A stretch of 59,017 nt of DNA, taken from positions 1 to 59,017 of the forward strand of contig NZ_BBMY01000014.1 in the NCBI RefSeq assembly GCF_000759775.1, read 5' to 3'. Both the position numbers and the translations under genes were made by a program. Positions within the stretch are counted from its first letter, which is position 1; each line of letters begins with the position of its first letter. Under the pieces are notes generated by a model, which had not been told where the DNA came from, did not search any database, and saw only the letters and a program-made list of their open reading frames with translations. Of the stretch, positions 1 to 12,513 are shown piece after piece. This DNA is from Escherichia albertii NBRC 107761 = DSM 17582 (GTDB lineage Bacteria; Pseudomonadota; Gammaproteobacteria; Enterobacterales; Enterobacteriaceae).

Positions 1-446
1 CCAGCGGTCTGGACGATAAACATCTCGGCCTTCTGATAGAAAATCACACGCTGGCTTATTTACATGCCGATCTTTGGTATCAAGGAATCAATAATGCGCT
101 AAATATTCTACAAGCACAGATATTAAACCAGCCTACGCCGCCGCTAACGTATTATCCACATTCCGGGCAAAGCCATGAAAATGATCCTCCCGGCAGTACC
201 ACAACTTTAGGATTTTTCACCTGGGCCGCTACGTTCATCATCTTTGCTGTCATTTTTAACTACACGACGCGCTTTTATTATGCGTTAAAGTTTGCTGTGG
301 CTATGACTATCGCCAATATGGGTTATCAGTCTTTATGTTTGTACATCGATAATAGCTTTGCAATTACCAGAATATCGCTGCTCTGGGCGGGACTGGTAGG
401 TGTCTGTACGTTTCTTGCCGCGCTGCTATTGACGAGTAAACGGTAA
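1..446 (+). CDS. ycfZ: Inner-membrane protein, C-terminal part (ycfZ-like), cut by window edge
   Basis: A reading frame is open from base 3 to the TAA at 444-446 (147 codons), with no start inside the window, so this is the 3' part of a longer gene. The encoded segment is soluble at first, with an Asp/His-rich stretch and a Pro-rich linker. It then has about three hydrophobic segments, starting near TWAATFIIFAVIF and ending near LLWAGLVGV, and a short basic tail. It converges on cobB. In K-12 the gene next to cobB is ycfZ (262 aa, inner-membrane protein of unknown role), so the name rests on position and membrane character rather than on a remembered alignment. No function can be given. Confidence 0.6.
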   Translation, partial: SGLDDKHLGLLIENHTLAYLHADLWYQGINNALNILQAQILNQPTPPLTYYPHSGQSHENDPPGSTTTLGFFTWAATFIIFAVIFNYTTRFYYALKFAVAMTIANMGYQSLCLYIDNSFAITRISLLWAGLVGVCTFLAALLLTSKR

Positions 447-472
447 AAGAGGCAGTAAAGTGTGCGTCTATT

Positions 473-572
473 ATGCCGGATGCGACGCGAACGCCTTATC
501 TGGCCCACAAAACCCGCAAATTCAATTAATTGCGTCCCCTTGTAGGCCTGATAAGCGTAGCGCATCAGGCAA
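473..572. repeat. REP/BIME pair between ycfZ and cobB
   Basis: Two inverted REP units face each other: one begins GCCGGATGCGACGCG near 475 and the other runs GTAGGCCTGATAAGCG to GCATCAGGC near 542-570. They fill the gap between the convergent ycfZ and cobB genes. Such BIMEs sit in 3' untranslated regions, bind gyrase or IHF, and stabilise mRNA 3' ends. Confidence 0.85.
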
Positions 573-583
573 TGCTTCCTGCT

Positions 584-1405
584 TTATAAGCCCTTCAGCA
601 ACGTCTCAACAAACTCCGGCACAACCTGACTCGCCGGGCCGTAATGTTTCTCGGCAAATTCATTACCGACCTGACTCGGTTCAAGATTGAGTTCAACAGT
701 ATGCGCGCCATGCAATTTTGCTTCATGGACAAAACCAGCCGCCGGATAAACATGCCCGGACGTGCCAATGGCAATGAAAATATCAGCCATTGATAAAGCC
801 GTATAAATTTCATCCATACCGAGCGGCATTTCGCCAAACCACACGACATGCGGGCGCAGCTGCGCCGGGAACTGACAGCAGTGGCATTTGTCTTCCGGCG
901 TGACGTCACCCGTCCAGTCGAGAACTTGCCCGCTTCGAGTACAACGCACTTTCAACAATTCCCCATGCATATGAATCACATTGGTATTGCCCGCACGTTC
1001 ATGCAGGTTATCGATATTCTGCGTCACCAGCAAAAAGCGATCGCCGAGAGCTTCTTGCAGTTTTGCCAGCGCAAGATGCGCGGCGTTAGGTTGAATTTCT
1101 GGCTGCTGTAACTGACGGCGGCGAGCATTATAGAATGCCTGTACCAGCTCAGGATCGCGATCAAAACCTTCTGGTGTAGCCACATCTTCTACCCGATGTT
1201 CTTCCCACAGACCATCTGCGGCGCGAAAGGTACGAATACCTGATTCCGCAGAAATCCCTGCCCCAGTCAGTACGAGTACTCTTGGTTTTTCCATTGCTTC
1301 CGACACCACTTTATCTCTGAAAAAAATACGCTGACGCAAACGCTCACGCAGGCGACGTTTATTTTTACGAAAACGACTTAACCGATGACCCCGACGCGAC
1401 AGCAT
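584..1405 (-). CDS. cobB: NAD-dependent protein deacylase (sirtuin) CobB
   Basis: Class III sirtuin that removes acetyl and succinyl groups from protein lysines using NAD+, for example reactivating acetyl-CoA synthetase. The 273-aa frame shows the NAD-binding GAGISAESG at residues 48-56, Tyr92 and Arg95 that favour succinyl-lysine, the [11 protein letters not shown] motif (130-140), the catalytic HG (about 148) and zinc cysteines (C156, C175-C178 region). The basic N-terminal extension (residues 1-37) is the long isoform; Met38 (MEKPRV) is the start of the short form. K-12 CobB is 279 aa and ends about six residues later; here a TAA follows LLKGL directly, close to a REP element. Cytoplasmic, last gene of the lolCDE-nagK-cobB run. 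Confidence 0.95.
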   Translation of the reverse strand: MLSRRGHRLSRFRKNKRRLRERLRQRIFFRDKVVSEAMEKPRVLVLTGAGISAESGIRTFRAADGLWEEHRVEDVATPEGFDRDPELVQAFYNARRRQLQQPEIQPNAAHLALAKLQEALGDRFLLVTQNIDNLHERAGNTNVIHMHGELLKVRCTRSGQVLDWTGDVTPEDKCHCCQFPAQLRPHVVWFGEMPLGMDEIYTALSMADIFIAIGTSGHVYPAAGFVHEAKLHGAHTVELNLEPSQVGNEFAEKHYGPASQVVPEFVETLLKGL

Positions 1406-1420
1406 AACAACCTCTGATGT

Positions 1421-2332
1421 TTAATCGGTTAGATGTAGGAAGGCAGCACCACGCATTCCTCCCGCATCTCCGTGGCGTGCGCGTTCAATACGCGGGACAC
1501 GAGCTACAGGTAAGAGATGACGAGGCAACCTTTCCGCCAGTTGCGATGTGATTGCCGGGAAATTGGATAATCCGCCGCCAATGACCACCAAATCTGGGTC
1601 AATAATGGTCAGAATATTTCCCAGACAAACCGCTAATAAATCCAGATAACGCTCAACATGCGCCCTTGCCTGCTCATCGCCTTGATCATAAAGCGCAATG
1701 ATCTCGGGAGCCTGCAACGGTTGATGATAATAGTGTTGATACAGCCACGCAAAGCCACGACCAGACAGATAGTTTTCAATACAGCCATGCTGACCACAGC
1801 CGCAGCGGCGTAACGGAAAATCCAGCCCCATCAACGTTAATGCATCAACAGGCAAACGCATATGACCAAACTCACCCGTGATGTAGCTTTTGCCGGTAAT
1901 CGGTTTCCCGTTGAACACCAGCCCACCACCAACGCCTGTACCAAGAATCAACCCCATCACCAGCGGATATTGGGTAAACTCATCGTCCCAGGCCTCAGAA
2001 AGAGCAAAACAGTTGGCATCATTATCCAGACGGACGTCCCGCTCCAGACGTGCGCTCAGGTCGGCACGCAGCGGTTTACCGCTGGCGGCGGGGACATTGG
2101 CGGCATACAGCGTGCCATCTTCTGTTTCCGGCATTCCCGGAATGCCGATGCCAACAGAACCTTTACTGCCAAAACGCTGGTCAGCTTCGCTAACCAGCTC
2201 ACACACTGCATCTAAAAATGCGTCATAGCTGTCACTTGGCGTCGGCACCCGCTTTTCCCACTGCAACTGCCGGGAGCTGTCGAACACGCCCAGCGCAATT
2301 TTCGTTCCGCCAATATCAAACCCGTAATACAT
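1421..2332 (-). CDS. nagK: N-acetyl-D-glucosamine kinase
   Basis: ROK-family sugar kinase, 303 aa as in K-12. It phosphorylates GlcNAc released during peptidoglycan turnover to GlcNAc-6-P so that it can be recycled. Visible motifs are the N-terminal ATP-binding [10 protein letters not shown] (6-15), the second phosphate loop ILGTGVGGG, the ROK zinc signature with His and CGCGQHGC, and a C-terminal [13 protein letters not shown] adenosine motif. It lies 27 bp downstream of lolE and 15 bp upstream of cobB, so it is probably co-transcribed with both. NagZ, which liberates GlcNAc, is encoded at 14791-15816 in the same window. Confidence 0.96.
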   Translation of the reverse strand: MYYGFDIGGTKIALGVFDSSRQLQWEKRVPTPSDSYDAFLDAVCELVSEADQRFGSKGSVGIGIPGMPETEDGTLYAANVPAASGKPLRADLSARLERDVRLDNDANCFALSEAWDDEFTQYPLVMGLILGTGVGGGLVFNGKPITGKSYITGEFGHMRLPVDALTLMGLDFPLRRCGCGQHGCIENYLSGRGFAWLYQHYYHQPLQAPEIIALYDQGDEQARAHVERYLDLLAVCLGNILTIIDPDLVVIGGGLSNFPAITSQLAERLPRHLLPVARVPRIERARHGDAGGMRGAAFLHLTD

Positions 2333-2359
2333 TGCCGCTCCTTGTTTAATGTACTGCCT

Positions 2360-5818
<3,459 letters not shown>

Positions 5819-8800
5819 ATGCCTGAACAATATCGTTATACGCTGCCCGTCAAAGCGGGTGAGCAACGTCTGCTGGGCGAGTTAACCGGCGCTGCCTGCG
5901 CGACGCTGGTAGCGGAAATTGCCGAACGTCACGCTGGACCAGTGGTGCTTATTGCGCCAGACATGCAAAATGCCTTGCGTTTGCAAGACGAAATCAGCCA
6001 GTTCACCGACCAGATGGTGATGAATCTGGCAGATTGGGAAACTCTCCCCTACGACAGTTTTTCGCCTCATCAGGACATTATCTCCTCACGCCTTTCGACC
6101 CTTTACCAGTTGCCATCGATGCAGCGCGGCGTACTGATTGTTCCGGTGAATACGCTTATGCAGCGTGTCTGTCCGCACAGTTTTCTCCACGGTCATGCGC
6201 TGGTAATGAAAAAAGGCCAGCGTTTGTCTCGCGACACTCTGCGCGCACAACTGGACAGCGCCGGATATCGCCATGTTGATCAGGTGATGGAACACGGCGA
6301 ATACGCTACGCGCGGTGCGCTGCTGGATCTCTTCCCGATGGGCAGCGAACTCCCTTATCGTCTTGATTTCTTTGATGACGAAATTGACAGCCTGCGGGTG
6401 TTTGACGTCGACAGCCAGCGTACGCTGGAAGAAGTCGAAGCCATCAATCTGTTGCCCGCCCACGAATTCCCGACCGATAAAGCGGCAATTGAACTGTTCC
6501 GCAGTCAGTGGCGCGACACCTTCGAAGTGAAGCGTGATCCTGAGCACATTTATCAGCAAGTCAGTAAAGGCACATTGCCTGCCGGAATCGAGTACTGGCA
6601 GCCATTGTTCTTCAGCGAACCGCTGCCGCCACTGTTCAGTTATTTCCCTGCAAACACATTGCTGGTAAATACTGGCGATCTGGAAAACAGCGCCGAGCGT
6701 TTCCAGGCCGATACGCTGACGCGTTTTGAAAATCGCGGCGTCGATCCAATGCGGCCTCTATTGCCGCCACAATCGCTCTGGTTGCGGGTAGACGAGTTCT
6801 TCTCAGAGCTAAAAAACTGGCCCCGCGTGCAGTTGAAAACCGAACATTTACCGGCGAAAGCAGCAAATACCAATTTAGGTTTCCAGAAACTGCCAGATCT
6901 GGCCGTTCAGGCGCAACAAAAAGCGCCGCTGGATGCGCTACGTAAATTTCTTGAGTCTTTTGACGGTCCGGTGGTGTTCTCGGTAGAAAGTGAAGGCCGC
7001 CGTGAAGCGCTGGGTGAACTGCTCGCCCGAATCAAAATTGCTCCGCAACGCATTATGCGTCTTGATGAAGCCTGCGACCGTGGGCGTTATCTGATGATTG
7101 GTGCTGCCGAACATGGTTTTGTCGATACAGTGCGTAATCTGGCGCTGATTTGCGAAAGCGATCTGCTCGGTGAACGCGTTGCCCGTCGCCGCCAGGACTC
7201 ACGGCGCGCCATCAACCCCGACACACTAATCCGCAACCTCGCGGAACTGCATATTGGCCAGCCGGTGGTCCATCTGGAGCACGGTGTCGGACGCTATGCC
7301 GGAATGACCACGCTGGAAGCAGGCGGCATTACTGGCGAGTATCTGATGCTCACCTACGCTAACGACGCCAAATTGTATGTTCCCGTGTCATCGCTACACC
7401 TGATTAGCCGTTACGCAGGTGGCGCGGAAGAAAATGCCCCGCTGCATAAACTTGGCGGCGATGCGTGGTCACGCGCGCGGCAGAAAGCGGCGGAAAAAGT
7501 GCGTGATGTGGCGGCGGAATTGTTGGATATCTACGCGCAACGCGCCGCCAAAGAGGGCTTCGCGTTTAAACACGATCGTGAGCAGTATCAATTGTTCTGC
7601 GACAGCTTCCCGTTTGAAACCACGCCGGATCAGGCGCAAGCCATTAATGCTGTGCTTAGTGACATGTGTCAGCCGCTGGCAATGGATCGTCTGGTGTGCG
7701 GCGATGTTGGCTTTGGTAAAACGGAAGTCGCGATGCGCGCCGCTTTCCTGGCGGTGGAAAACCACAAACAAGTGGCGGTGCTGGTGCCTACCACCCTTCT
7801 CGCGCAACAGCATTACGATAACTTCCGCGACCGTTTCGCCAACTGGCCGGTACGTATCGAAATGATCTCCCGTTTCCGCAGCGCCAAAGAACAGACGCAA
7901 ATCCTTACGGAAGTGGCGGAAGGGAAAATCGATATTCTGATCGGTACGCACAAACTGCTGCAAAGCGACGTCAAGTTTAAAGATTTGGGGCTGTTGATTG
8001 TCGATGAAGAACACCGCTTCGGGGTGCGTCATAAAGAGCGTATTAAAGCAATGCGCGCGAACGTTGACATCCTGACGCTCACCGCGACGCCAATTCCACG
8101 TACGCTGAATATGGCGATGAGTGGAATGCGCGATCTGTCGATTATCGCAACCCCCCCCGCCCGTCGTCTGGCGGTCAAAACGTTTGTCCGCGAATACGAC
8201 AGTCTGGTGGTCAGAGAAGCTATCCTGCGTGAAATTCTACGCGGGGGGCAGGTTTACTATCTCTACAATGACGTGGAAAACATCCAGAAAGCCGCAGAAC
8301 GACTGGCGGAACTGGTACCGGAAGCGCGGATAGCCATCGGTCACGGACAGATGCGCGAACGCGAACTGGAACGGGTGATGAATGATTTCCATCATCAGCG
8401 TTTCAACGTGCTGGTTTGTACCACGATTATCGAAACCGGGATCGACATCCCAACCGCTAACACCATTATTATTGAACGCGCGGATCACTTCGGTCTGGCA
8501 CAATTACACCAGTTGCGCGGTCGTGTCGGACGTTCGCATCATCAGGCATATGCATGGCTGCTGACGCCGCATCCAAAAGCGATGACTACCGATGCGCAAA
8601 AACGTCTCGAAGCAATTGCCTCGCTGGAAGATCTTGGTGCAGGTTTTGCGCTGGCAACGCACGACCAGGAGATCCGCGGTGCGGGCGAACTGCTTGGCGA
8701 AGAACAAAGCGGTTCGATGGAAACCATCGGCTTCTCACTGTATATGGAGTTGCTGGAAAATGCCGTCGATGCGCTGAAAGCCGGACGCGAGCCGTCGCTG

Positions 8801-9265
8801 GAAGATCTCACCAGCCAGCAAACGGAAGTCGAACTGCGAATGCCGTCGCTGTTGCCGGATGACTTCATCCCTGACGTGAATACGCGTCTGTCGTTCTATA
8901 AACGTATTGCCAGTGCCAAAACGGAAAACGAGCTGGAAGAGATCAAAGTCGAACTTATCGATCGCTTCGGCCTGCTGCCGGATCCGGCGCGTACCCTGCT
9001 GGATATTGCCCGTCTGCGCCAGCAAGCGCAGAAACTGGGGATCAGGAAGCTGGAAGGTAATGAGAAAGGCGGCGTGATCGAATTTGCCGAGAAGAATCAC
9101 GTGAATCCAGCCTGGTTAATTGGTCTGTTGCAAAAACAACCGCAGCATTATCGACTTGATGGCCCGACGCGCCTGAAGTTTATTCAGGATTTGAGCGAGC
9201 GGAAAACGCGTATCGAATGGGTACGTCAGTTTATGCGAGAGCTGGAAGAGAACGCGATCGCTTGA
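5819..9265 (+). CDS. mfd: Transcription-repair coupling factor Mfd
   Basis: DNA translocase, 1148 aa, that displaces RNA polymerase stalled at lesions and recruits UvrA. The N-terminal third is the UvrB-like, UvrA-binding module. A CarD-like RNAP-interaction domain follows (GQPVVHLEHGVGRYAG, about 480-545). The SF2 helicase motor has Walker A CGDVGFGKTEVA, the DEEH box in LLIVDEEHRFG, TLTATPIPRTL and QLRGRVGRS. A C-terminal TRCF domain completes it. I use the ATG at 5819 (MPEQYRYT), which gives the K-12 length. An in-frame TTG at 5756 or ATG at 5771 would add 16-21 residues; the ATG has an AGGAG only 2 nt upstream, too close for a good start. Confidence 0.97.
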   Translation: MPEQYRYTLPVKAGEQRLLGELTGAACATLVAEIAERHAGPVVLIAPDMQNALRLQDEISQFTDQMVMNLADWETLPYDSFSPHQDIISSRLSTLYQLPSMQRGVLIVPVNTLMQRVCPHSFLHGHALVMKKGQRLSRDTLRAQLDSAGYRHVDQVMEHGEYATRGALLDLFPMGSELPYRLDFFDDEIDSLRVFDVDSQRTLEEVEAINLLPAHEFPTDKAAIELFRSQWRDTFEVKRDPEHIYQQVSKGTLPAGIEYWQPLFFSEPLPPLFSYFPANTLLVNTGDLENSAERFQADTLTRFENRGVDPMRPLLPPQSLWLRVDEFFSELKNWPRVQLKTEHLPAKAANTNLGFQKLPDLAVQAQQKAPLDALRKFLESFDGPVVFSVESEGRREALGELLARIKIAPQRIMRLDEACDRGRYLMIGAAEHGFVDTVRNLALICESDLLGERVARRRQDSRRAINPDTLIRNLAELHIGQPVVHLEHGVGRYAGMTTLEAGGITGEYLMLTYANDAKLYVPVSSLHLISRYAGGAEENAPLHKLGGDAWSRARQKAAEKVRDVAAELLDIYAQRAAKEGFAFKHDREQYQLFCDSFPFETTPDQAQAINAVLSDMCQPLAMDRLVCGDVGFGKTEVAMRAAFLAVENHKQVAVLVPTTLLAQQHYDNFRDRFANWPVRIEMISRFRSAKEQTQILTEVAEGKIDILIGTHKLLQSDVKFKDLGLLIVDEEHRFGVRHKERIKAMRANVDILTLTATPIPRTLNMAMSGMRDLSIIATPPARRLAVKTFVREYDSLVVREAILREILRGGQVYYLYNDVENIQKAAERLAELVPEARIAIGHGQMRERELERVMNDFHHQRFNVLVCTTIIETGIDIPTANTIIIERADHFGLAQLHQLRGRVGRSHHQAYAWLLTPHPKAMTTDAQKRLEAIASLEDLGAGFALATHDQEIRGAGELLGEEQSGSMETIGFSLYMELLENAVDALKAGREPSLEDLTSQQTEVELRMPSLLPDDFIPDVNTRLSFYKRIASAKTENELEEIKVELIDRFGLLPDPARTLLDIARLRQQAQKLGIRKLEGNEKGGVIEFAEKNHVNPAWLIGLLQKQPQHYRLDGPTRLKFIQDLSERKTRIEWVRQFMRELEENAIA

Positions 9266-9293
9266 TGGCTAATCGGGGGGCGTTTCGCTAAAT

Positions 9294-9386
9294 TACCTGA
9301 TGCGCTGCACTTATCAGGCCTACACAGGATGCTCCGTGTGTTGCATTTGTAGGCCGGATAAGGCGTTCATGCCACATCCGGCATGA
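9294..9386. repeat. REP/BIME cluster after mfd
   Basis: Two opposed REP units, CCTGATGCGCTGCACTTATC and GTAGGCCGGATAAGGCG to CATCCGGCATGAA, lie just 3' of mfd. They form long hairpins in the mfd 3' untranslated region. Confidence 0.85.
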
Positions 9387-9515
9387 AATGGCATCTCTGC
9401 CTCCCCAACATTTACAAATTCTTTGCACTTCCCTGCACTATCCGACACAGCCTACATTCATAATCCATACTTATCTTTTATTCCAATAACCTGTTATTTT
9501 TTATGGATTTTGGTG

Positions 9516-10478
9516 ATGATCAAAATGCGTTTTTCTCGCTGGTTGACGTTTTTTACGCTCGCCGCTGCCATAACGCTGGCGCTACCGGCAAAAGCCAATA
9601 CCTGGCCGCTGCCGCCAGCGGGCAGTCGTCTGGTTGGCGAAAACAAATTTCATGTGGTGGAAAATGATGGCGGTTCGCTGGAAGCCATCGCCAAAAAATA
9701 TAACGTCGGTTTTCTGGCGCTGTTGCAGGCTAATCCAGGCGTTGATCCGTATGTGCCTCGTGCGGGTAGCGTATTAACCATTCCATTGCAAACTTTACTG
9801 CCTGATGCGCCACGCGAAGGTATTGTTATCAACATTGCGGAATTGCGTCTCTATTACTACCCTCCGGGTAAAAACGCAGTAACTGTATATCCAATTGGCA
9901 TTGGTCAGTTGGGTGGCGATACGCTTACGCCAACGATGGTAACCACTGTTTCAGACAAGCGCGCTAACCCGACCTGGACGCCTACCGCAAACATCCGCGC
10001 CCGTTATAAAGCCCAGGGCATCGAACTTCCAGCAGTGGTTCCGGCGGGGCCAGATAACCCGATGGGCCATCATGCGATTCGTCTGGCGGCCTATGGCGGC
10101 GTCTATTTACTGCACGGTACAAACGCCGATTTCGGTATTGGTATGCGAGTAAGTTCTGGCTGTATCCGCCTGCGCGATGATGATATCAAAACACTTTTTA
10201 ACCAGGTTACCCCTGGCACCAAAGTGAATATTATCAATACGCCAATAAAAGTATCGGCGGAACCAAACGGCGCACGCCTGGTAGAAGTGCATCAGCCTTT
10301 ATCAGAGAAGATTGATGACGATCCACAATTGCTGCCGATTACGCTCAACAACGCAATGCAGGCATTTAAAGATGCGGCGCAAACTGACGCGGAAGTGATG
10401 CAGCATGCGATGGATGTACGCTCCGGGATGCCGGTGGACGTGCGTCGTCATCATCAAGTGAACCAACAAGCGCTGTAA
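9516..10478 (+). CDS. ldtC: L,D-transpeptidase LdtC
   Basis: Periplasmic enzyme (formerly YcfS) that attaches Braun lipoprotein to meso-diaminopimelate of peptidoglycan. The 320-aa frame from ATG 9516 starts with a signal peptide (MIKMRFSRW, hydrophobic core, cleavage after AKA near residue 28). A LysM-like segment follows (FHVVENDGGSLEAIAKKYNV). The YkuD catalytic domain has the HGTNADFGIG and SSGCIRLRDDD motifs with the nucleophilic Cys. A GTG at 9513 is an equivalent alternative start; the longer upstream frame adds a non-signal sequence and is unlikely. Confidence 0.95.
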   Translation: MIKMRFSRWLTFFTLAAAITLALPAKANTWPLPPAGSRLVGENKFHVVENDGGSLEAIAKKYNVGFLALLQANPGVDPYVPRAGSVLTIPLQTLLPDAPREGIVINIAELRLYYYPPGKNAVTVYPIGIGQLGGDTLTPTMVTTVSDKRANPTWTPTANIRARYKAQGIELPAVVPAGPDNPMGHHAIRLAAYGGVYLLHGTNADFGIGMRVSSGCIRLRDDDIKTLFNQVTPGTKVNIINTPIKVSAEPNGARLVEVHQPLSEKIDDDPQLLPITLNNAMQAFKDAAQTDAEVMQHAMDVRSGMPVDVRRHHQVNQQAL

Positions 10479-10487
10479 ATCCCGAAT

Positions 10488-10526
10488 AAAAAATCCCCGC
10501 GACACGGCATGTTACGGGGAAAAAAA
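10488..10526 (-). terminator. Intrinsic terminator of bhsA
   Basis: The inverted repeat TCCCCG / CGGGGA spans 10494-10520. On the minus strand it is followed by a T-rich run (ATTTTTTATT). It sits between the convergent ldtC and bhsA genes and suits bhsA transcripts; on the plus strand it is followed by A residues rather than T. Confidence 0.7.
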
Positions 10527-10559
10527 TCAGCAGTAGCAGGCATTAATGAGGGTTAATGC

Positions 10560-10817
10560 TTATTTATAAATTACTGCTGTTCCATGGAGGGTATTCGGAC
10601 CGGTTACAGAAGTAATACGGAAAGATTTTGCGCCCATCTCATCCGCTTTTTGCGCTAACTGCTCTTCCAGCGATCCCAGATTAGTCCCTGCGTTAGCACT
10701 AATCGTCCCCACTTTCTGTTGACCTTCTGGTGTAGCCTGAACTTCGACGGCCGCAAAGCTGGCGAATGATATAGCGCTTAAAATAGCAGCAGTGATGAGG
10801 GTTTTTACGTTTTTCAT
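10560..10817 (-). CDS. bhsA: Outer-membrane/periplasmic stress protein BhsA (DUF1471)
   Basis: An 85-aa YhcN/BhsA-family protein with a signal peptide (KNVKTLITAAILSAISFASFA, cleavage near residue 22) and a small DUF1471 domain. In E. coli it affects copper permeability, stress survival and biofilm formation, and is induced by copper through ComR. The divergent comR gene starts 240 bp away, as expected for a repressor-target pair. Almost identical to K-12 apart from signal-peptide substitutions. Confidence 0.93.
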   Translation of the reverse strand: MKNVKTLITAAILSAISFASFAAVEVQATPEGQQKVGTISANAGTNLGSLEEQLAQKADEMGAKSFRITSVTGPNTLHGTAVIYK

Positions 10818-11056
10818 AATAGTGGCCTTATGCAGGTGAATGGCGTCGCAAGCAATTACTTAACGATCGATAACTAAATGATAGATGTGATCTGGATCAC
10901 ATACAAGAAGTTTTTTATAACAATCATTAATTAATTTAAAAGACTATAAATTTCATACAAATAGCAAATGATTATTTTTCTGATCACCAGACTGGTGAAC
11001 GGAGGTGATTATTTTTATAATAACCATTCATTCTCAGCCACAGGTACAACGGCATC
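10818..11056. promoter_or_regulatory. bhsA-comR divergent control region
   Basis: AT-rich 239-bp region between divergent bhsA and comR. ComR is known to repress bhsA from a site here. I see inverted-repeat-like sequence around GATCACCAGACTGGTGAAC (10982-11000), whose ACCAG and CTGGT arms form a palindrome and could be an operator. Its assignment to ComR is a guess. Confidence 0.4.
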
Positions 11057-11689
11057 ATGGCAATTGACTCAACACCTTGTGTAAAAAAAAGTCGTGGCCG
11101 CCCAAAAGTGTTCGACAGGGACGCCGCACTTGATAAGGCCATGAAATTGTTCTGGCAACACGGTTATGAAGCGACTTCTCTTGCGGACCTCGTCGAAGCG
11201 ACCGGAGCCAAAGCGCCGACGCTATACGCGGAATTTACCAACAAAGAGGGGTTATTCCGCGCCGTTCTCGACCGCTATATCGAGCGTTTTGCCGCTAAGC
11301 ATAAAGCACAGCTGTTTTGTGAAGAGAAAAGCGTGGAGTCTGCGCTGGCTGACTATTTTGCTGCCATCGCCAGCTGTTTTACCAGTAAAGACACCCCGGC
11401 TGGCTGCTTTATGATCAACAATTGCACCACGCTCTCTCCAGATTCAGGTGATATCGCCCATACACTAAAATCACGTTATGCCATGCAAGAACGCACCCTG
11501 CAGCAGTTTTTACATCAACGGCAGACTCGTGGTGAAATCCCCTCTCACTGTGACGTGGCGCATCTCGCCGAATTTCTTAATTGCATTATTCAGGGAATGT
11601 CGATTAGCGCCCGTGAAGGCGCATCGCTGGAAAAACTAATGCAGATTGCTCAGACAACGTTGCGCTTATGGCCAGAGTTGGTGAAGTAG
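11057..11689 (+). CDS. comR: TetR-family copper-responsive repressor ComR
   Basis: TetR/AcrR-type repressor, 210 aa as in K-12 (formerly YcfQ). The N-terminal region carries KKSRGRPKVFDRDAAL and the helix-turn-helix signature in ATSLADLVEATGAKAPTLYAEF (about 39-60). The C-terminal ligand domain is less conserved and contains CFMINNCTT. It represses bhsA, transcribed divergently next door, and is released by copper. Confidence 0.93.
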   Translation: MAIDSTPCVKKSRGRPKVFDRDAALDKAMKLFWQHGYEATSLADLVEATGAKAPTLYAEFTNKEGLFRAVLDRYIERFAAKHKAQLFCEEKSVESALADYFAAIASCFTSKDTPAGCFMINNCTTLSPDSGDIAHTLKSRYAMQERTLQQFLHQRQTRGEIPSHCDVAHLAEFLNCIIQGMSISAREGASLEKLMQIAQTTLRLWPELVK

Positions 11690-11698
11690 CGTAAAAAA

Positions 11699-11727
11699 AG
11701 CCCCTCAACCTGAGCGAATGAGGGGCT
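11699..11727 (-). terminator. Terminator of ycfJ
   Basis: The inverted repeat AGCCCCTCA / TGAGGGGCT lies between the convergent comR and ycfJ genes. On the minus strand it is followed directly by seven T residues, so it terminates ycfJ; the same stem could also serve comR weakly. Confidence 0.8.
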
Positions 11728-11747
11728 AAATTGCAAAACGCAGCTTT

Positions 11748-12287
11748 TTATACTTTGTTATTCAGAATTAATTGCCCATTGCCATCCAACGGGATCTGCG
11801 TGCCTGGATCATGATCCATGCGGATTTTGCCTTGCTGATCGCCAATCTTGTAAGTTACGTCATAACCGAGCATTTTTTCTGATTTGTCATACACGGTTTT
11901 ACAACGTTGTTGGGTAGTTGTGTAAGTATCGCTTTCCTGCAGAGATCCCTGAATCTGGTTACCGGCATACCCGCCGCCGAGCGCCCCAACCACCGTAGCA
12001 ACGTCTCTACCACGACCACCGCCAAACTGATGCCCTATCACCCCGCCAGCTACCGCTCCAAGAACAGAACCGGTAATACGGTTTTCATCCTGTACCGGAC
12101 GGCGATGGGTCACCGTGACATTACGACATTCCTGGCGCGGCGTTTTAATGGTTTCCTTGATTGGGGTTGCAGAAACAACCTGAGCATATTGCGGACCGCG
12201 TTCAAACACATTCAGACTGGCCACCGCTGCTACGCCAAGTGCAGCCGCCACACCAATGCCAATACCCGCCAACATAGATTTATTCAC
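11748..12287 (-). CDS. ycfJ: Glycine-zipper protein YcfJ
   Basis: A 179-aa protein of unknown detailed role; the name is by family and synteny. It begins with a hydrophobic N-terminal segment (MLAGIGIGVAAALGVAAVA). The middle holds a glycine-zipper 2TM domain (GAVAGGVIGHQFGGGRG and VGALGGGYAGNQIQG). The C-terminal part has CxxV and QRCKTVYDK segments. I choose the GTG at 12287, which has a strong AGGAGG eight bases upstream and gives the K-12 length; the longer upstream frame is not supported. Associated with stress and biofilm phenotypes in E. coli. Confidence 0.88.
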   Translation of the reverse strand: MNKSMLAGIGIGVAAALGVAAVASLNVFERGPQYAQVVSATPIKETIKTPRQECRNVTVTHRRPVQDENRITGSVLGAVAGGVIGHQFGGGRGRDVATVVGALGGGYAGNQIQGSLQESDTYTTTQQRCKTVYDKSEKMLGYDVTYKIGDQQGKIRMDHDPGTQIPLDGNGQLILNNKV

Positions 12288-12413
12288 GGGAACACCTCCT
12301 TCTTTGCAGTTATGCCAATCATGCAAGCGAAGAGGTGAAACGACCATCAGACAGAAGATGAAAAGCGGGGGAATAACAGGAAAAACCGAGGGATTCAGAG
12401 GAGTCTGAAAGGA

Positions 12414-12502
12414 TGCCTGATGCGACACTTACCACGTCTTATCAGGCCTACAGTTAGCACTGTTCCTCAAGGGCGGATAAGGCATTTAAGCCGCATCCGC
12501 CA
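12414..12502. repeat. REP/BIME cluster between ycfJ and ndh
   Basis: Opposed REP units: GCCTGATGCGACACTTACC with CTTATCAGGCCTACAG, then GCGGATAAGGC with GCCGCATCCGCC. They lie in the ndh 3' region just past its stop codon. Confidence 0.85.
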
Positions 12503-12513
12503 GTGTGCGCCGA

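Noticed and set aside
8149-8160. Poly-C run in mfd as a possible frameshift
   Set aside because: The reading frame continues correctly on both sides (IATPPARRLAVK), so it is not a lesion.
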